This document shows, one piece after another, positions 59,017 to 64,000 of a stretch of 64,000 nt of DNA. The stretch covers positions 1-64,000 of the forward strand of contig CALUEX010000010.1 in NCBI GenBank assembly GCA_944319815.1, in the 5' to 3' direction. The notes under the pieces are model-generated. The model was not told the DNA's origin. It ran no database searches and worked only from the letters and a program-made list of their open reading frames with translations. A program made the position numbers and the translations under genes. This DNA comes from an uncultured Prevotella sp. (GTDB lineage Bacteria > Bacteroidota > Bacteroidia > Bacteroidales > Bacteroidaceae). Within the stretch, counting starts at the first letter, position 1. Each line of letters begins with the position of its first letter.

Positions 59017-60387
59017 TTAATTATTAGGGAATGTTATGGTTGCAACGGCGCGGAGGTTGGTTGCATTACCACTTTTTGGTTCATCTGAATCGCCAGAAAC
59101 TAAATACATTACCTTTATACTACTATCAACATCTTTATAAAAAAGCGAAACATTAGGAACGAAATTATCACAAGCTACGTCTTTGTTTGTGTCTATTATA
59201 TTCGAGAAATAGCCATTAATGTCAGCCTTATGTGCCAAAATATAATCAATCTCTTCCTTATTCGGCAATCTCCATTCCGCCTCTAATTCCACACCTTCGA
59301 TAAGTGATTTTATGTTTTCACTTAATACTGTTTCCACGTCGTCATCGGTGAACTCCAGATTTTGGAGCTTCTTCAGGGACATCAATGTCACAACCGTCTC
59401 GTTTTCTTGTATATCCCTTTTCAGGACATAACATCCTTCATAGACTGTTCCTATTTCCGGCGCACTGCTTGACACGCCCCCGTTCGGGTCTTCCTCCCCA
59501 GGTTCCGTGGTTTCCGAACTTCCATCTTCGTTAAAATCAAAGACTACGTTGGTTGTGCCTTCCCAGGTCTCACCCTGTATCTGTCCCGACAACTCAACGC
59601 CGTCACCACTGTATGTTCCGCTGATGTTGATTTTGTAATTCGCCTTCAACTCCTCAGGGCACAGGTATGAATAACTCTTGATTTTATCGCCAACTGTAAA
59701 CGAAACCTTCACCGTAGCCGAAGACACGGCCTCGAGCAGGTAGACGCTGCCGCTGCTTTTCCACGTGTTGCCAACGCCCTCACGTGTCAAGGCAACCGTA
59801 TGGCTCACGCTTTCGCCTGAATAGCTGCCGTCAAGCAGGATGTTCTCATGCAGGGGACTTACCGACACAGACACGGCCGTGACGCTACCAGGCACATTGT
59901 TGATTGTCACTGACTCGAGCATCATGACCTTACGCTGCAGCGACAACATCAAAGTGTTCTCCTCGCCGTATGCCAACGTCACTGAATTATTGGCCGCCAT
60001 AAGGTCGCCATGTGCCTGCCCGTCCTTCAGCCTTATCACGGTCTCCTTCGTGGCGCTCTCTTTCGTAGGCAGCTCATAAGCCGAGGCGTCGGCGCCGCCT
60101 ATGGCATAAACGTCATACTGGCCCTCAGGCAGACTGAGTTGCAGTTCGTCTTCCTCTGACGCTATCGTCTCAACATCGACACAAGCGTCACTCTCGTTGA
60201 AGATGTACACATTTACGGGATAACTGACCTTTGCGTCTTCCGTAACCTGCGACATCGCAGCCCGGGTGCGTATCACCAAGGTGCTGTTGGCTTCCGCGTT
60301 TTCAATTACTTCGTCACTGGTGAATTTCTCACAGGAAAATAATGTCATCACTGCGGCAAGCAGCAACATTCTGGTAAATGTTTTCAT
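59017..60387 (-). CDS. FimB/Mfa2-like fimbrial anchor lipoprotein, 456 aa
   Basis: A lipoprotein signal (LLLAAVMTLFSCEKFTSDEV) and an Mfa2-like N-terminal domain: VSYPVNVYIFNESDACVDVE, LPEGQYDVYAIGGADASAYE, HGDLMAANNSVTLAYGEENT, and a second domain SVTINNVPGSVTAVSVSVSP. Mfa2/FimB proteins anchor and set the length of fimbriae at the outer membrane. No fimbrillin gene is next to it, so it may be a paralogue. The C-terminal 150 residues are not recognised and carry an acidic linker (ETTEPGEEDPNG). Confidence 0.7.
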   Translation of the reverse strand: MKTFTRMLLLAAVMTLFSCEKFTSDEVIENAEANSTLVIRTRAAMSQVTEDAKVSYPVNVYIFNESDACVDVETIASEEDELQLSLPEGQYDVYAIGGADASAYELPTKESATKETVIRLKDGQAHGDLMAANNSVTLAYGEENTLMLSLQRKVMMLESVTINNVPGSVTAVSVSVSPLHENILLDGSYSGESVSHTVALTREGVGNTWKSSGSVYLLEAVSSATVKVSFTVGDKIKSYSYLCPEELKANYKINISGTYSGDGVELSGQIQGETWEGTTNVVFDFNEDGSSETTEPGEEDPNGGVSSSAPEIGTVYEGCYVLKRDIQENETVVTLMSLKKLQNLEFTDDDVETVLSENIKSLIEGVELEAEWRLPNKEEIDYILAHKADINGYFSNIIDTNKDVACDNFVPNVSLFYKDVDSSIKVMYLVSGDSDEPKSGNATNLRAVATITFPNN

Positions 60388-60578
60388 GGACTAATACTAA
60401 ATGTTAGTGGTTTGTTTTAATAAAATTATGTACAAATTTAGTTGTTTCTTCCATTTTTAACAAAAAACAATGAAAACATTACCACGCTGCGCCATGATAT
60501 TTAGCTTATTTAATACAGTTACAATATATTAACAGCACAAAAACAACGCATTTTCACACCTTAGCCTATGCCACGAAA

Positions 60579-61034
60579 CTACTTGCCGCCCACCACGTTC
60601 TTTATGTCTTGCAAGGTCAGCTTACCGGTCAGCACGATAACGTTGGTTTCGTCTTTCTCCACCGTCAGCAATACGTATTGTGCCGTGCCTCCGGGAAAGT
60701 TCTTCATGTATATGCCAGACTGTTCGCCGCTGTCGTTCACGTTCATGAGGTATTCGTAGCGGCCGTCGGCAATGATTTTACGGCAGCCGTTTTTCAAGGC
60801 CTTCGCTCCCGACCTTGTTTCCGACGAGAGGATTTGTATGTTGTCGAGCTTGCCCGCTATGGGGCTGAAGTTCATGCCGTTGCTCTTCATGCCGCGCATC
60901 ATCCCCAGCAATGCCTTCGACACATAGACGGAGCTTATGCCGTTGGCCTTGCCTAATTTGTCGATGAAAGACACTTGTGCGGATGCGCATACTGCACAGA
61001 GTGCCATTGCGAGTGAAAGGATTAGCTGTTTCAT
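60579..61034 (-). CDS. DUF4252 protein, 151 aa (second copy)
   Basis: A signal peptide (LILSLAMALCAVCASAQ) precedes the DUF4252 fold: NGISSVYVSKALLGMMRGMK, IQILSSETRSGAKALKNGCR, GEQSGIYMKNFPGGTAQYVL, TNVIVLTGKLTLQDIKNVVG. Function unknown; such genes typically stand next to an ECF sigma factor in Bacteroidetes and are often its targets. It is the last gene after the anti-sigma gene, 13 bp from it. Confidence 0.88.
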   Translation of the reverse strand: MKQLILSLAMALCAVCASAQVSFIDKLGKANGISSVYVSKALLGMMRGMKSNGMNFSPIAGKLDNIQILSSETRSGAKALKNGCRKIIADGRYEYLMNVNDSGEQSGIYMKNFPGGTAQYVLLTVEKDETNVIVLTGKLTLQDIKNVVGGK

Positions 61035-61047
61035 GTCAGTATGGTTG

Positions 61048-61584
61048 TCAGTTAATTTCGATACATTGGTTTATTTGCCGGCTCACGTCCTTGGCTTTTT
61101 CATGTGCCATTTCCATCTGGGCGAAACCCTTGTTGAGGGTTGACGAGAACTTTACGATTGCGGCTTGCGCCTGTGCGTATGTGGCTTGTTCGGCCACGGC
61201 CGTGCCGGCGTGCCGGGTGTGGAGGTATATGCCCAGCGAGGCCACGATTGCTATGCTGGCGGCCATGCCCGCCGCCGTGCGCACCATTGACGCTATCCGT
61301 GCACGCCTTGCCGGTGCCTTACCCATGACGGCTACCGGCGGCGTTGCCGTACCGGCACGTGAACCGGCGGCGTCAAGCATGGCCTCCAGCCTTTGCTCAA
61401 GCCTGTCAGGCTTACCTGCCACGGTCTTCAGGGCGTTTAACGACATGAAATAGTCTTGGTCGTCACTCTGGCCGGCAGGAACGTCGTTGCCCGCAAAGAA
61501 ACTTTCCAGTAACCGCTCCTCTTCTTCCGTGCTCGTTCCGTCGTAATACTTCTTCAATAATGGCTCAATCTCTCTTGTCCCCAT
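61048..61584 (-). CDS. Putative anti-sigma factor, 178 aa
   Basis: Cytoplasmic N-terminus (EIEPLLKKYYDGTSTEEEER) similar to the short sigma-binding heads of Bacteroidetes anti-sigma proteins. One membrane helix lies at about 98-114 (TAAGMAASIAIVASLGIY), then an extracytoplasmic helix-rich tail. It overlaps the ECF sigma gene by 20 bp, which is strong support for the pairing. No zinc-binding HxxxCxxC motif is visible. Confidence 0.8.
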   Translation of the reverse strand: MGTREIEPLLKKYYDGTSTEEEERLLESFFAGNDVPAGQSDDQDYFMSLNALKTVAGKPDRLEQRLEAMLDAAGSRAGTATPPVAVMGKAPARRARIASMVRTAAGMAASIAIVASLGIYLHTRHAGTAVAEQATYAQAQAAIVKFSSTLNKGFAQMEMAHEKAKDVSRQINQCIEIN

Positions 61585-62083
61585 AGCTGCTTGATGTGTT
61601 GAATTTCTCCCTTATTGCCTTTCTCGCCCTGCTTAGCGTGACCCTGATGTTCGTCTCGTTCAGGCCCGTGGCACGGCTGATTTCGTCGAACCCCATCTCG
61701 TTCACGTCGCGCATCATGATGACGAGCCGCTGCTTTTCGGGCAGTCTCTCGATGCACCGCATTATTGCGGCAGAGCGTTCCCTGCGCTCCAGGTCGGCCG
61801 CTGCGTCGCCGCCGTCGGGGATTTGGCTGTGCTCGGGACGACTGTCGCAGGTGGCTATGTGCCTGCTGCGCAGCCTGTCGTAGCATACGTGCTTGGCCAG
61901 CGTCACGCAGTAGGCCTCGGCGTTGTCTACCTGCGGCAGACTGTCGCGCTTCGTCCATAGCCTCATGAAGGTGTCCTGCACGGCGTCCTCGGCCTCCTGT
62001 GCGTTGCACGTAAGGCTTAGGGCCACGCTGTAGATTGTGCGGCTTAGCGGCAGGAAGCGCCGCTTGAACTCCTCGCAGGTCAT
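61565..62083 (-). CDS. ECF-type RNA polymerase sigma factor, 172 aa
   Basis: Sigma2 (RFLPLSRTIYSVALSLTCNA, QEAEDAVQDTFMRLWTKRDS) and sigma4 (RLPEKQRLVIMMRDVNEMGF, DEISRATGLNETNIRVTLSR) are clear. I place the start at 62083 (MTCEEFKRRFLPLSRT); upstream codons in the same frame include an unlikely basic stretch. It would direct transcription when released by the adjacent anti-sigma protein. The DUF4252 genes on both sides are candidate targets. Confidence 0.92.
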   Translation of the reverse strand: MTCEEFKRRFLPLSRTIYSVALSLTCNAQEAEDAVQDTFMRLWTKRDSLPQVDNAEAYCVTLAKHVCYDRLRSRHIATCDSRPEHSQIPDGGDAAADLERRERSAAIMRCIERLPEKQRLVIMMRDVNEMGFDEISRATGLNETNIRVTLSRARKAIREKFNTSSSYGDKRD

Positions 62084-62231
62084 CGTCGGTTCGTCAGGTG
62101 GGACAAGCCGTCGGCTGCAGTGAGCTTTGACACTTTCGTCCGCCAGCAGCTTGCCCCGTGTTTTTCGTTTAATGTATGTCCGCAAATTGCCACTGTAGGG
62201 ATTTTGGTAAAAATGCGGACGCTTATCCGGG

Positions 62232-62705
62232 TTAGTTGAAGCTGAACGTGTCTTTGTTAATCATCGAGTCAATCTCGCTTTTCGGTATGTTGCAGTTCAG
62301 GTGTACCATCACGCAGTCTTCCCCGTCTGCTACCGTTATGAAAACCTCCTTTACCGTTTCGCCTTCAACGTGCCCGAGCACTTTCACCCTGTCGTCGCCG
62401 TCGAACACCGTTACGAGCGGCTCGTATGCCTTGTCGTCAAGCTCGTCGGTTATCTTGTTGAACTTTTCAACCTTGGCCTTGTCCGCGTCTTCTATGATTA
62501 GCACGCAGCCGTAGTCGATATTCTTCAGCTTTTCCATCTTCTTGCTGTCTGCCTTACCGAGATACGAGGCGAACATCGTCTTGTCGAAGCGGATAACCTG
62601 TGCGCTGGTTGCCTTTTCTAATTCGCTGATTACTTCGTCGGCCGTCTTGGCTGTGCCCGTCAGGCAGAACATCGCCGCCACGAGCAGTGTCATGATTTTC
62701 TTCAT
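62232..62705 (-). CDS. DUF4252 protein, 157 aa (first copy)
   Basis: A signal peptide (MKKIMTLLVAAMFCLTGTAK) and the DUF4252 core, with IDYGCVLIIEDADKAKVEKF, VKEVFITVADGEDCVMVHLN and PKSEIDSMINKDTF at the end. It is the first gene of the group, 148 bp upstream of the sigma gene. The gap between them holds a tgtccgca/tgcggacg repeat (about 62174-62222). Confidence 0.85.
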   Translation of the reverse strand: MKKIMTLLVAAMFCLTGTAKTADEVISELEKATSAQVIRFDKTMFASYLGKADSKKMEKLKNIDYGCVLIIEDADKAKVEKFNKITDELDDKAYEPLVTVFDGDDRVKVLGHVEGETVKEVFITVADGEDCVMVHLNCNIPKSEIDSMINKDTFSFN

Positions 62706-62819
62706 TGTCGTTGTTGTTTATAGCTAATGTTTTCGTTCCTTTATTGTGTAGACGTAAACAACAACCTTTTTGTTACATCGGAGTGATGTTTTTTTATGCC
62801 TTGCCATGCAACATTTGCC

Positions 62820-63880
62820 CTATCTTGTCCGTAGATTATCTTCTTTTCCGTTTACACTACCCGTTTCGTGTTGTTCTTCCACCATTTTACGCACGCTGTT
62901 TACTTCGGCGATTAATTGTGATTGCGTTGGCAAATAAAGTTTATATTCGCTTGCCAATATGGTTTTATTGTCTTCGGGAAGAGCCATGCGCACGGCTGTG
63001 TCGTTTTTGTCAGTGCAGAGCAGTATGCCGATGGTTGGGTTTTCTTCGGCAGTCTTTTCCACACGGTCGTAATAATTTACGTACATCTGCAACTGCCCCA
63101 AATCCTGATGTGTTAATTTCCCGGTTTTCAACTCTATCACCACAAAACATTTTAGCAGACGGTTGTAAAACACGAGGCGGCAAAAAACTCGTCATCTTCA
63201 AGCAAGATGCGCTTTTGCCGTGCTACAAACGTGAAACCTTGCCCCAATTCAAGCAGGAAATGTTGTAGATGGGTAATGATGGCCGTCTCCAAATCCTTTT
63301 CGTAATATGTAGGTTTTCGTTCCAATCCCAAGAACTCTAAATACATGGGGTCTTTGATTATTTCCAACGGAGATTGCGGAATGCGCTCCTTGCGGGCGAC
63401 AGCGAGGACGGCCTCCTTGTCGTTGCTCAGCAACAAACGCTCGTAAAGTTGCGAATTTATTTGTCGTTCCGTTTCCCTTGCCGTCCAATTATTGTTGACG
63501 GATTCAAGCTCATAATACTCGCGCTTGTCAGGGTTGTCAATTTGTATAAGCAATCGGTATTGAGTCCAGTTTAATTGCGAACGCAGTGCGTTCGCAATCG
63601 GATAAAGGCGATAAAATTGACGGCAAAATTCTAATTGGCGTACAGAAAAACCGCTGCCATATTCAGGTTGTAACTGTTTGGCAAGGTTCTTTATAAGGTA
63701 TGTTCCGTAGTCGGCACGGTCTTTCCCTTGTTGTTCTCCTTCAAATATACGTTTTCCCATGTGCCAGTACATTTGTACCCTGCAGAAGTCAACGCTACGC
63801 ACGGCCTGATTACGTGCAGCATCTATAATTTTTCGGATGTCATCGAGAAAGATGTCTCGCTTTTTTGCAGATTCGTTCAT
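62820..63880 (-). pseudogene. YhcG-type PDDEXK nuclease (DUF1016), frameshifted
   Basis: The upstream frame (63880-63152) has the helical DUF1016 N-domain (RVQMYWHMGKRIFEGEQQGK, GSGFSVRQLEFCRQFYRLYP) and ends RILLEDDEFF. The downstream frame (62820-63173) carries the nuclease core (FYNRLLKCFVVIELKTGKLT, QLQMYVNYYDR). Inserting one base near 63173-63176, where the normal family reads 'ADLVFYNRLL', restores one frame of about 350 aa. So a single-base deletion broke it, unless it is a sequencing error. A TATATTTG element upstream (about 63959-63966) shows a promoter was present. Confidence 0.8.
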
Positions 63881-64000
63881 AGTGCTTTTTTTGTGTTTTT
63901 AATGTCTCCTGCCGGAAGTGGCTTCATTTCATGGCTGGCGTGCAGGTATCCATTTTGCAAATATACGCATAAAGTTGAAGATATGCAATTTAATCAGTGA

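Overview
The window looks like chromosome from a Bacteroidales bacterium, most likely Prevotella or a close relative. The evidence is the recurring Bacteroidetes promoter pattern (TTTG or TTG, about 20 bp, then TAnnTTTG), the families present (DUF4301, DUF4252, DUF4837, DUF4377, Mfa2/FimB-like lipoprotein, SusC-like CarboxypepD_reg beta-barrel, LptE/SecG operon), and gene gaps filled with short palindromic repeats. Nearly all genes are housekeeping or hypothetical. There is no rRNA and no CRISPR array. The only tRNA I found is tRNA-His(GTG).

Layout. 0.1-3.7 kb: DprA/SLOG-like protein, an overlooked 52-codon ORF and an outer-membrane beta-barrel receptor. 4.2-7.2 kb: fucO-type dehydrogenase, then an HxlR regulator divergent from an NTF2-like protein and a flavodoxin-like reductase, with a clear palindromic operator between them. 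7.6-9.3 kb: hexapeptide acetyltransferase and an apparently frameshifted membrane protein. 9.3-14.5 kb: thiamine operon thiD-thiE-thiC-thi4-tenI behind a TPP riboswitch. 14.5-18.9 kb: an AT-rich island of unknown genes. It ends in a second, nearly identical copy of the thi promoter plus TPP riboswitch, now fused to a scrap of a sugar-permease gene. 19.2-26.8 kb: lipoprotein, FucP-like permease, zinc-ribbon protein, Nif3, DUF169, methylglyoxal synthase and a secreted nuclease. 27-30.7 kb: a possible 34-aa protein unit, the agmatine-to-putrescine genes aguA-aguB, and a ZIP transporter. 31.7-39.5 kb: CDF transporter, AmpG-like permease, a 1266-aa three-part fusion (glycosyltransferase, HIT-like phosphorylase, SpoIID), GtrA, and a CDP-alcohol phosphatidyltransferase. 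39.7-44.2 kb: DUF805, DUF4301, and a RelA/SpoT homologue with a degenerate hydrolase site. 44.6-47.7 kb: tRNA-His, then secG, a TPR protein, lptE and a sigma-54 activator. 47.9-54.5 kb: an eroded region with a GIY-YIG protein, a BspA-like scrap, a WYL regulator, nested small mobile elements, a phage tape-measure remnant, an AAA+ ATPase and a ferredoxin remnant. 54.5-62.7 kb: flippase-like protein, pdxA, DUF4837, rlmN, Mfa2-like lipoprotein, and an ECF sigma/anti-sigma/DUF4252 module. 62.8-63.9 kb: a YhcG-type nuclease gene broken by a frameshift.

The most unusual points are the duplicated thi promoter-riboswitch flanking an island, the GT2-HIT-SpoIID fusion beside ampG, three nested miniature elements at 50.3-50.6 kb, and several families of intergenic palindromes sitting inside operons.
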